Part shown: positions 16,987 to 24,671 of the stretch, one piece after another
Layout of the letters: each line of letters starts with the position of its first letter
Numbering within the stretch: position 1 is the first letter of the stretch
NCBI GenBank assembly: GCA_022841965.1
Contig: JALHQM010000022.1
Span: 1-36,104, forward strand
DNA length: 36,104 nucleotides
Reading direction: 5' to 3'
Origin: Hyphomicrobium sp.
GTDB taxonomy: Bacteria; Pseudomonadota; Alphaproteobacteria; Rhizobiales; Hyphomicrobiaceae
The notes under the pieces: model-generated
Told to the model about the DNA's origin: nothing
Database searches by the model: none
Seen by the model: only the letters and a program-made list of their open reading frames with translations
Program-made: the position numbers and the translations under genes

Positions 16987-17496
16987 ATGACCCTCGAAGA
17001 ATTCCGCGCCTACCTCGCCAAACCCGGCTCCCCGCTCTCCGAAGCAGAACTCACCGCCTTCGAAAAAGACATTGGCATCAGCTTGCCCGACGACTATCGC
17101 GCGTTTCTCGGCGCCGTGAACGGCGGCTGGGTCGGTGGTGCGCTGCTCATCAGCGGGACCACCGCTGACGGTGACCCCATCGATTCAGATCTCCACCACA
17201 TCGGCGGCCTGCGAACGGAGCCGCACATGGACCTCCGCGCCGCCCGCGCCACCTATCAGGACTGGCTGGCCCGCATCCCGCGCGACCTCATCTGGATCAT
17301 GGACGACAGCACCGGCAACGCGATCTGCCTCGGCATCGCCGGCGACGCGCGCGGCAAGGTCTATTTCTGGGACCACGAACTGGAACCCGACCTCGACGAA
17401 ACCGACGGCACCATCGAAGGCATGGGGAACATCAGCCTGATCGCCCACACCTTCGCGACGTTCTTCTCCGGCCTACAACTCGCCGCCCGGGTCTAA
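16987..17496 (+). CDS. SUKH (SMI1/KNR4)-domain protein
   Basis: The 169-residue product shows SUKH-fold signatures: SEAELTAFEKDIGISLPDDY followed by RAFLGAVNGG (about 19-48), IPRDLIWIMDDSTGNAICLG (about 96-115), KVYFWDHELE, and NISLIAHTFATFFSGL at the end. SUKH proteins in bacteria are often immunity proteins of contact-dependent or polymorphic toxins; no such toxin is adjacent. ATG 16987 is chosen over an upstream in-frame start that would add 22 unmatched residues. It ends 2 bases before the end of the convergent transporter gene. Confidence 0.85.
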   Translation: MTLEEFRAYLAKPGSPLSEAELTAFEKDIGISLPDDYRAFLGAVNGGWVGGALLISGTTADGDPIDSDLHHIGGLRTEPHMDLRAARATYQDWLARIPRDLIWIMDDSTGNAICLGIAGDARGKVYFWDHELEPDLDETDGTIEGMGNISLIAHTFATFFSGLQLAARV

Positions 17497-17498
17497 GA

Positions 17499-18773
17499 TC
17501 ACAGCGCCAGCGGCGCCACGATCCCCACCACAGCAGCGGTCATCAGTGTCGCGAGCGTGCCCGAAACAATCGTCCGCAACCCGAGATCTGTAATCTCCGC
17601 CCGCCGCTCCGGCACCATCGCCACAAGACCGCCGACCATGATGCCGAGACTGCCGAAGTTGGCGAACCCGCACAGCGCGTAGGTCATGATGAGCCGCGAG
17701 CGCTCCGACAGCGTCCCTTCGGGCAACGCCGCCATCTGAAGATAGGCCACAAACTCGTTGAGCACGGTCTTAATGCCGATCAGCCCGCCAGCTGTTCCAG
17801 CTTCGCCCCAAGGGATGCCGATCAGAAACGCCAGCGGTGCGAACACCCAGCCGAACAACCGCTGCAACGAAAGATCCAAGCCCCAAGGCGCCGCCATCGC
17901 TCCGAGCGCCATGTTGATGAGCGACACCAGCGCCACAGCCACGATCAGCATCGCCGTGACGCCGACCAGCAGCGCGACACCTTCGCGCGTTCCAGCTGCA
18001 ATCGCCTCCATCGCCGATCCTGGATCGCCATCAAGCACAACATGCGCCGGTTCAGGCGTTGCGTCCGCGTCCCCCGGCACCATCAGCGCCGCGATCAAAA
18101 GCGCCGCCGGCACACTGATCACTGACGCCACAATGAGATGGCCCGCCGCCCCTGGTACGCTAGTGCCCAGAATGCTCGCGTAAAGAGCGAGCACCGTCCC
18201 TGCGATCCCCGCCATCCCGACCGTCATAGTCGCAAACAGCCCCGCGCGGCTCATGGTCTTAAGGTACGGCTTAATCAACAGCGGCGCTTCCACCATGCCG
18301 ATGAAAATGTTCGCCGCAGCCCCCGTCGCCACCGCGCCGCCAACTCCCATCGTCCGCTCGAGCGCCCACGCGAACAACCGCACCACACGCTGCAGAATGC
18401 CCCAATGGTAGAGCAGCTTGGATAACACACTCACGATCAAAATCAGCGGCAGCGCCTGGAACGCCAGCACAAAACTGTGCTCCGGCTTGGCGATATCGTA
18501 AGGCGCAGGCCCGCCCGCCAAGTGCCCGAACACGAGCCGCACGCCATCAAGCGTCGCCGTCTGCAACGCGCTGATCGCGCGTCCCGGCCATTCAAACACC
18601 CCGCGCAAGAACGGCACATTCAAGAGCAGCCCGGCAATGACAAATTGAATGGAAATCGCCACCAGCGCCATCCGCGTCACCCCGGTACCCACCAGCAACC
18701 CGCGCCGTTCACTCAACGCCCACGCAATCGCCGGGATCGCGATGAGGCCGAGCACCCCCTGCATCTGGTCCAT
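17499..18773 (-). CDS. CNT-family nucleoside transporter (NupC-like)
   Basis: The 424-residue membrane protein matches concentrative nucleoside transporters, which import nucleosides with protons or sodium. It has multiple hydrophobic segments and the family motif around Glu162 (GMVEAPLLIKPYLKTMS), plus GEAGTAGGLIGIKTVLNEFVA and YALCGFANFGSLGIMVGGL near the end. The start is chosen at the ATG at 18773, which lies 5 bases after GGGGGAG; another ATG is at 18776 and a GTG at 18797. It follows panC by about 30 bases on the same strand, so they probably share a transcript. Substrate preference is not readable. Confidence 0.9.
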   Translation of the reverse strand: MDQMQGVLGLIAIPAIAWALSERRGLLVGTGVTRMALVAISIQFVIAGLLLNVPFLRGVFEWPGRAISALQTATLDGVRLVFGHLAGGPAPYDIAKPEHSFVLAFQALPLILIVSVLSKLLYHWGILQRVVRLFAWALERTMGVGGAVATGAAANIFIGMVEAPLLIKPYLKTMSRAGLFATMTVGMAGIAGTVLALYASILGTSVPGAAGHLIVASVISVPAALLIAALMVPGDADATPEPAHVVLDGDPGSAMEAIAAGTREGVALLVGVTAMLIVAVALVSLINMALGAMAAPWGLDLSLQRLFGWVFAPLAFLIGIPWGEAGTAGGLIGIKTVLNEFVAYLQMAALPEGTLSERSRLIMTYALCGFANFGSLGIMVGGLVAMVPERRAEITDLGLRTIVSGTLATLMTAAVVGIVAPLAL

Positions 18774-18803
18774 CATCGCTCCCCCGAAGCGCAGCACGAT
18801 CGA

Positions 18804-19652
18804 CTAGACCGCGATGTTGTCGATCAACCGCGTTGCCCCCAGCCACGCTGCGCCCAGAACGCGCCCCGGCCGGCCCGTCTTCGCCGCGAAGGGCGCCAAC
18901 GACTCCGCATCGCACACCGCCAGATAATCAACTTTTCTAAAGCCCGCCCGCAACAGATCGTGCGTTGCAACGTCGATCGCCTTGTTGACGAGCCCGTCTT
19001 TGGCCGCGATCGCCGCGATCCCCTTCAAGGCCCGGTTCAGCGCAGGAGCCGCTGCCCGCTCGTCCGCCGTCAGGTACGCATTACGCGACGACCGCGCCAG
19101 CCCATCGCGGTCCCGCGACGTCGGCGCAGCGATGATCCGCACCGGCAAATTCAAATCGCCGACCGTCTGACGGATCACGCACAGCTGCTGATAATCCTTC
19201 TCGCCGAAGATCGCGACGTCCGGTGTCACCTGCGAGAACAACTTCGTGCACACCGTCGCCACGCCCGCGAAATGATGCGGCCGGAATTCACCCTCCAGCG
19301 GCAACGCCGCCCCCTTCGGCACAATCGTCGTCGCAAATCCCTCCGGATACATCTCCTGAAGCGTCGGCGCCCAAATCAAATCGGTCCCCGCCGCGCCCAG
19401 TTTTTTCGCGTCCCCCGCCTCATCGCGCGGATACCGCGACAGATCTTCCGTTGGCCCGAATTGAATTGGGTTGACGAAAATCGACACCACTGTCCGGTCT
19501 GCCTTGCGCCGCGCCAACGTCACAAGCGTCAGATGCCCATCGTGCAGCGCCCCCATCGTCGGCACCAGCGCGACGCTCTCCCCCGCCGCCCGCCATTTTT
19601 GAACGACCGAACGCAAGGCTTTGATAGAACGAACGATCCGGGGCGGCGGCAT
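18804..19652 (-). CDS. panC: Pantothenate synthetase
   Basis: PanC joins pantoate and beta-alanine using ATP, the last step of vitamin B5 synthesis. The 282-residue protein has the adenylyl-binding motif VPTMGALHDGH (30-40), VNPIQFGPTEDLSRYPR, GEKDYQQLCVIR and the KMSKS-equivalent SSRNAYL. I chose ATG at 19652, 5 bases after GAGG on the minus strand; GTG at 19658 would overlap that site less well. No panB or panD is adjacent. It is divergent from putA across 184 bases. Confidence 0.95.
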   Translation of the reverse strand: MPPPRIVRSIKALRSVVQKWRAAGESVALVPTMGALHDGHLTLVTLARRKADRTVVSIFVNPIQFGPTEDLSRYPRDEAGDAKKLGAAGTDLIWAPTLQEMYPEGFATTIVPKGAALPLEGEFRPHHFAGVATVCTKLFSQVTPDVAIFGEKDYQQLCVIRQTVGDLNLPVRIIAAPTSRDRDGLARSSRNAYLTADERAAAPALNRALKGIAAIAAKDGLVNKAIDVATHDLLRAGFRKVDYLAVCDAESLAPFAAKTGRPGRVLGAAWLGATRLIDNIAV

Positions 19653-19836
19653 GGGCACCTCAAGGACAACCTGTGGCGGTAAGGACCCGGCACAGAACCG
19701 CTCAACAGGAAAGCCGTCAAGGGCCTCCCAAAGTTGCGCCGTGTGCCGCCAACAGCGGCTCCCAATCTGCTAGTCTCATCGAAGCACCGAATCGCCTCCA
19801 CACGGGCGCTTCAAAGCGATTGACACGGGAACAGCG

Positions 19837-22800
19837 ATGGTCGCGGTACGCAAGACATCCGAGACAAACGGCACGGGGTCCGGGCCCACCGTCCGCACCT
19901 CGTTCGGCCGTTTGCCTGCTATTGACGAAATCTCCGCCCACCACCTGATGGACGAACACCGCCTCGTCGGCGGTCTGATCGAACGCGCCGTCTACACCGA
20001 AGACGAGCGCCGTCGCACCGCTGAAATTGCCCGCCGTCTAGTCCAAACCGCCCGCGCCGACACAGCCCAGCACGGCGGCATCGACGCCTTCATGCGCGAG
20101 TATGGCCTCTCCAGCGAAGAAGGCATCATCCTCATGTGCCTCGCCGAAGCACTGCTGCGCATTCCCGACGCTGAGACCGCCGACGCTTTCATTGCGGAAA
20201 AAATCTCGCACGGAAACTGGGACCGGCACCGCGGTCACTCCGAAAGCCTCTTCGTCAACGCCTCGACCTGGGGATTGATGCTCACTGGCCGGTTGGTGAA
20301 GTTGAAGGACAGTCGCTCCGCCAACGCCGTCGACGCGCTGAAGCGCCTCGTCGCCCGCTCAGGCGAACCCTTCATCCGGCAAGCGATCCGCCAGGCCGTC
20401 AAACTTCTGGGCGAGCAATTCGTCCTCGGCCGCACCATCGAAGACGCCATCGCGCGGGCCCGCAGCTACGAACAAAAGGGCTATCGCGTTTCCTATGACA
20501 TGCTGGGCGAAGCCGCCCGCTCCGACGCCGACGCTGAACGCTACTTCCAGCGCTACGTTGCCGCCATCGAAGCGGTTGGCCTCGCCGTCGGCCCCCTCCA
20601 TGCCGTCAACGCCGATGCGATCATTCCCCGCCCATCGATCTCGGTAAAACTCTCGGCCCTCCATCCGCGCTTTGAGGCGGGTCAGGAAGAGCGTCTCTTG
20701 AAGGAGCTGCTGCCGCGTCTCAATGCGCTGGTCCACCACGCGATGGCGCGCGGCCTTGGCATCACCGTCGACGCCGAAGAACAAGATCGTCTCGAACCCA
20801 CGCTACGCATGTTCGGCGAAGCCTTTACGAACCCGGCCATCGGCAATTGGAACGGCCTCGGCATCGCCGTCCAGGCCTACGGCCGCCGCGCGGTTCCTGT
20901 ACTGCGCTGGCTGCGCCGCATCGCAGAAGAGCGCGGCAAGCGCATCCCCGTCCGCCTCGTCAAAGGCGCCTACTGGGACAGCGAAATCAAATGGGCCCAG
21001 GAGCGCGGTCTCGCCGACTATCCCGTGTTTACCCGCAAGCGGAATACCGACGTTTCCTACCTCGCCTGCATGCGTCTGATGCTCACCTACCCGCAGCAGT
21101 TCGCCGGTCAATTCGCCACCCACAACGCCCACACCATCGCCTCCGCCATGGTCGCCGCCGGCAACACGCCGTTTGAATTCCAGCGCCTGCATGGCATGGG
21201 CGAAGCCATCTACGAAAGTGTCGTCAAGGGCCCGGGCCCCGGCATCAACGACGCCCGCGCCTGTCGCATCTACGCCCCCGTTGGCGACCACGAAGATCTG
21301 CTTGGCTATCTCGTCCGCCGCCTGCTCGAAAACGGTGCCAACACGTCCTTCGTCAACCGACTGGCCGATGACGACATGCCCATCGCCCGGATCATCCGCG
21401 ATCCGGTGGAAGAGGCCGAACGCGATCGAACTGGCGGTGGCAAAACGGAAAAGGCGCTCGTTCGCCCGCGCGAGATCTTCTGGCCCGAACGGCGCAACTC
21501 ATCCGGCCTCGCACTCGACGTTGCTGCCGTTCGCGCCACGCTTCTCACTGAAATCAACTCCGCGCTCGGCGCATCGTACGAAGCCGCCGCCATCGTCTCC
21601 GGCGTGGTTCAAACCGGCACCGGCCTCGCGAGCCTCGTCCTCTGCCCGCACGATCGCAGCCAACGCATCGGCACAGTGCGCAACGCGACCGGTGCCCAGA
21701 TCGAAGCAGCCCTCACCGCTGCGACGGAAACCGCCCACGACTGGGACCGCCTCGGCGGCTCAGCCCGCGCCAAACTCCTCGACGCCGCCGCCGATCTTAT
21801 CGAACGCGATCGTTCCAAACTGATGGCCGTCCTGGTCCGCGAAGCCGGTCGCACCGTCCCCAACGCCCTGGCGGAAGTCCGCGAGACAGCTGATTTCCTC
21901 AGGTATTATGCTCTCCAGGCCCGCAAACACTTTGCAGAACCCGTCAGCCTCGCCAGCACAACGGGCGAGACGAGCAGCATCGAATGGCGCGCCCGTGGCC
22001 CGTTCGCGTGCATTGCTCCGTGGAACTTCCCGCTCGCGATCTTCGTTGGGCAAGTCGCCGCAGCCCTCGCCGCCGGCAATCCCGTTCTTGCCAAGCCAGC
22101 CGGCCAGACACCGATCATCGGCTTCCTCGCCGTCAAACTGCTGCACGAAGCCGGCATCCCGCCGAAAGTCTTGCAATTCCTGCCCGGCGGCGGCGACGTT
22201 GGCGCAGCCCTCGTCAAAGACCCGCGCATTAAAGGCGTCGCGTTCACCGGCTCCAACGAATCCGCCTGGGCGATCCAGAAGGCGCTGGCCGACCGCCGTG
22301 GCGCCATCATCCCCTTCATCGCCGAAACCGGCGGCCTCAACGCGATGATCGCCGATTCCAGCGCACTCCCAGAACAGATCGTGCGCGACGCTGTCCGCTC
22401 CGCCTTCGATAGCGCCGGTCAGCGCTGCTCCGCCGCGCGCATCCTTTTCCTGCAGGACGACATCGCCGCCAAGACCATCCCGATGCTGACCGGCGCGATC
22501 GCCGCTCTCAAAATTGGCGATCCGCTGGCCTTTGATGCCGACATCGGCCCCGTCATCGACGAGCCGTCTCAAGACGCACTGGAGACCCACAAGCTGAGAA
22601 TGCAAGATCAGGCCCGCGAACTGATCGATCTGCCGCTGCCCCCACATGTTCGCGGCGGCACGTATGTCTCGCCCGCCTGCTACGAAATCGACCGTCTCTC
22701 GCTTCTTGAGCGCGAAGTCTTCGGTCCCATCCTCCACGTGGTCCGCTTCCCGCGCGGCGGCCTGACGAAGGTCATCGAAGCCATCAACGCGACCGGCTAT

Positions 22801-23076
22801 GGCCTGACCCTCGGCCTTCACAGCCGCATCGACGCGGTCGCCGATCAGGTCGCCCGAGAAGCCAAGGTGGGCAACCTCTACGTCAACCGCAACCAGATCG
22901 GCGCTGTTCCAGGCGTCCAACCCTTCGGCGGCGAGGGACTGTCCGGTACCGGACCGAAAGCTGGCGGCCCCAACTATATCCAGCGCTTCGCCACCGAGCG
23001 CATCCGGACCACCGACATCACGGCCACCGGCGGCAATGTTCAGCTTCTGACACGATCGGTTAAGGACGACACCTGA
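19837..23076 (+). CDS. putA: Bifunctional proline dehydrogenase / P5C dehydrogenase
   Basis: PutA oxidises proline to glutamate in two steps. The 1079-residue protein has the FAD-dependent proline dehydrogenase barrel in its first half (SVKLSALHPRFE; RLVKGAYWDSEIK at 373-385) and the aldehyde dehydrogenase domain in the second half, with catalytic Glu830 (IAETGG) and Cys864 (SAGQRCSAAR) and the end GLSGTGPKAGGPNYIQRF. The length and the N-terminus show no ribbon-helix-helix DNA-binding domain, so it is not a self-regulating trifunctional PutA. ATG 19837 follows GGGA by 6 bases. No AsnC/Lrp-type putR regulator is adjacent. Confidence 0.96.
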   Translation: MVAVRKTSETNGTGSGPTVRTSFGRLPAIDEISAHHLMDEHRLVGGLIERAVYTEDERRRTAEIARRLVQTARADTAQHGGIDAFMREYGLSSEEGIILMCLAEALLRIPDAETADAFIAEKISHGNWDRHRGHSESLFVNASTWGLMLTGRLVKLKDSRSANAVDALKRLVARSGEPFIRQAIRQAVKLLGEQFVLGRTIEDAIARARSYEQKGYRVSYDMLGEAARSDADAERYFQRYVAAIEAVGLAVGPLHAVNADAIIPRPSISVKLSALHPRFEAGQEERLLKELLPRLNALVHHAMARGLGITVDAEEQDRLEPTLRMFGEAFTNPAIGNWNGLGIAVQAYGRRAVPVLRWLRRIAEERGKRIPVRLVKGAYWDSEIKWAQERGLADYPVFTRKRNTDVSYLACMRLMLTYPQQFAGQFATHNAHTIASAMVAAGNTPFEFQRLHGMGEAIYESVVKGPGPGINDARACRIYAPVGDHEDLLGYLVRRLLENGANTSFVNRLADDDMPIARIIRDPVEEAERDRTGGGKTEKALVRPREIFWPERRNSSGLALDVAAVRATLLTEINSALGASYEAAAIVSGVVQTGTGLASLVLCPHDRSQRIGTVRNATGAQIEAALTAATETAHDWDRLGGSARAKLLDAAADLIERDRSKLMAVLVREAGRTVPNALAEVRETADFLRYYALQARKHFAEPVSLASTTGETSSIEWRARGPFACIAPWNFPLAIFVGQVAAALAAGNPVLAKPAGQTPIIGFLAVKLLHEAGIPPKVLQFLPGGGDVGAALVKDPRIKGVAFTGSNESAWAIQKALADRRGAIIPFIAETGGLNAMIADSSALPEQIVRDAVRSAFDSAGQRCSAARILFLQDDIAAKTIPMLTGAIAALKIGDPLAFDADIGPVIDEPSQDALETHKLRMQDQARELIDLPLPPHVRGGTYVSPACYEIDRLSLLEREVFGPILHVVRFPRGGLTKVIEAINATGYGLTLGLHSRIDAVADQVAREAKVGNLYVNRNQIGAVPGVQPFGGEGLSGTGPKAGGPNYIQRFATERIRTTDITATGGNVQLLTRSVKDDT

Positions 23077-23113
23077 GATCGGTCTTGCCGCCAAGGCCCG
23101 CGATCCCCAAACT

Positions 23114-23908
23114 ATGGCTATGAGCACCAAGGATAAGCGTCCAACGCCCACGGGCGACAAAACGGCAACCGCCGCTGGCGGAGCTGTGTCGAAGCCGGAC
23201 GCCAAGTCAAAGGTCAGCGCCAACGAAACCGAGTCCGGCGTTCAGGACTTCATCACCAAGATGAAGACCATTGCCCCGGCATCAACGGGCCTTCCCGGCC
23301 GCCTCGTCTTCGCCATGGACGCCACCATGAGCCGCCAGCCGACCTGGGATATGGCGCTGTCCCTCCAATCCGACATGTTTGCGATCGTGAAGGACATCGG
23401 CGGCCTCGACGTCCAACTCGTGTTCTTCCGCGGCATGAACGAGTGCCGCGCCTCGCGCTGGGTCTCCGACCCCTCCGAACTCGCCCGCCTGATGACGACC
23501 GTGTCCTGCCGCGGCGGCATCACCCAGTTGGCCCGCGTCCTGACCCACGCAGCGGAAGAAACCACCAAGCGCCGGGTCAACGCCGTCGTCTTCGTCGGCG
23601 ATGCCATGGAAGAAGACATCGACTACGTCTGTTCTAAAGCCGGTGCGCTGGGCCTCCTCGGCGTGCCCGTGTTTCTCTTCCAAGAAGGCGCCAACCCGGA
23701 TGCCACCCGCGCCTACAAAGAAATTGCCCGTCTCACAAAGGGCGCCACATGCCGCTTCGACGCTGGCTCGGCCGAACAACTCCGCGCGCTGTTGCGCGCC
23801 GTCGCCGTCTACGCCTCTGGTGGCCGCAAAGCCTTGCTGGCTTTGGGTGCGCGCACCGGCGAAAAGGGTGCTCAACTGCTCCTCAGCCAAATGAAGCCCG
23901 GAGAATAA
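23114..23908 (+). CDS. VWA-domain protein
   Basis: The 264-residue product has a polar Lys/Thr-rich N-terminus (about 1-55), then a von Willebrand A domain from PGRLVFAMDATMSRQPTWD with a MIDAS of the D-x-T-x-S type (Asp69, Thr71, Ser73), QLVFFRGMNECR, TVSCRGGITQLARVL (a second metal loop) and NAVVFVGDAMEED. No signal peptide or membrane segment is visible, so it is probably cytoplasmic. There is no clear ribosome binding site before ATG 23114; ATG 23120 is possible. It ends 7 bases before a J-domain gene, an arrangement that suggests a joint chaperone-like or assembly role (inference). Confidence 0.85.
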   Translation: MAMSTKDKRPTPTGDKTATAAGGAVSKPDAKSKVSANETESGVQDFITKMKTIAPASTGLPGRLVFAMDATMSRQPTWDMALSLQSDMFAIVKDIGGLDVQLVFFRGMNECRASRWVSDPSELARLMTTVSCRGGITQLARVLTHAAEETTKRRVNAVVFVGDAMEEDIDYVCSKAGALGLLGVPVFLFQEGANPDATRAYKEIARLTKGATCRFDAGSAEQLRALLRAVAVYASGGRKALLALGARTGEKGAQLLLSQMKPGE

Positions 23909-23915
23909 AGCGGCA

Positions 23916-24668
23916 ATGGCCTATCTTCTGTCCGGCCTCGTGGCTCTCGTCATTGCGCTTCTGATCGCGCGCGGCTTCACATCTGCCAACCCCTCGGCCA
24001 TGGCCCGTCAACTCCGCCTCCTCGGTGGCGTGGTTCTGATGGCCGTCGCCGCCGTTGTGGCTTTGCGCGGTCGCATGGACTTTGCGCTCCTTCTTGGCTT
24101 TGTCGGTTGGGGACTGCTGATGGGACGCGGCGTACTGCCGTGGGGATCGGGCGGCTGGAGCGGCGGCGGATCGGGCGGCAACCAAGGCTCGCGCGTCGCC
24201 ACCGACCACTTGGACATGGAACTCGATCATGCCAGCGGCGCGATCCGAGGCACCATCCTCAAAGGCCGTTTTGCGGGCCAGGACATCGAAACCCTCTCGC
24301 CCGCGGAACTGGTGCTGATCTGGCAAGATTATTCCTTCGCCGATCCCAGTTCCGCCCAGATCCTGGAAGCCTACCTCGACCGCCGCCATCCCACATGGCG
24401 CGATGACCTCGAGCGGCAGGCTGAAGGCGATGCGGGTGAGGACGCGTTCCGGAGCGAGCATCGCGGCCCGCGCTCTGGTACTCCGCGCTCTGGTGTTATG
24501 ACCCGAGCCGAGGCACTCGAGATTTTAGGTTTACAGGACGGCGCAAGCGACGACGCAGTTCGGGCAGCCCATCGCGACTTGATGAAAAAGTTGCATCCCG
24601 ACCGCGGCGGCTCGAACTATCTGGCGTCCAAGATCAACGAGGCCAAAGCGGTTCTCGTCGGCGACTGA
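23916..24668 (+). CDS. Membrane-anchored J-domain protein
   Basis: The 250-residue protein has two N-terminal hydrophobic helices (about 3-19 and 35-50, perhaps a third near 56-72), a Gly-rich linker, a helical middle part (LSPAELVLIWQDYSFADPSS) and a C-terminal J domain from about 195 (MTRAEALEILGLQDGASDD) with the HPD motif at 227-229. Such C-terminal J domains on membrane anchors stimulate DnaK/Hsp70 at the membrane, as in the mitochondrial Pam18/Tim14 type. It follows the VWA gene by 7 bases and ends only 3 bases before the end of the convergent carboxypeptidase gene. The partner Hsp70 is not in the window. Confidence 0.88.
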   Translation: MAYLLSGLVALVIALLIARGFTSANPSAMARQLRLLGGVVLMAVAAVVALRGRMDFALLLGFVGWGLLMGRGVLPWGSGGWSGGGSGGNQGSRVATDHLDMELDHASGAIRGTILKGRFAGQDIETLSPAELVLIWQDYSFADPSSAQILEAYLDRRHPTWRDDLERQAEGDAGEDAFRSEHRGPRSGTPRSGVMTRAEALEILGLQDGASDDAVRAAHRDLMKKLHPDRGGSNYLASKINEAKAVLVGD

Positions 24669-24671
24669 GGA

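Noticed and set aside
18477..19682. 401-codon plus-strand frame opposite panC and the transporter
   Set aside because: Arg/Pro/His-rich composition typical of an antisense shadow; panC and the CNT gene occupy the other strand.
21760..23223. Long antisense reading frame across putA (487 codons)
   Set aside because: Same reason: strong G/C bias leaves few stops on the opposite strand, and putA is unmistakable.
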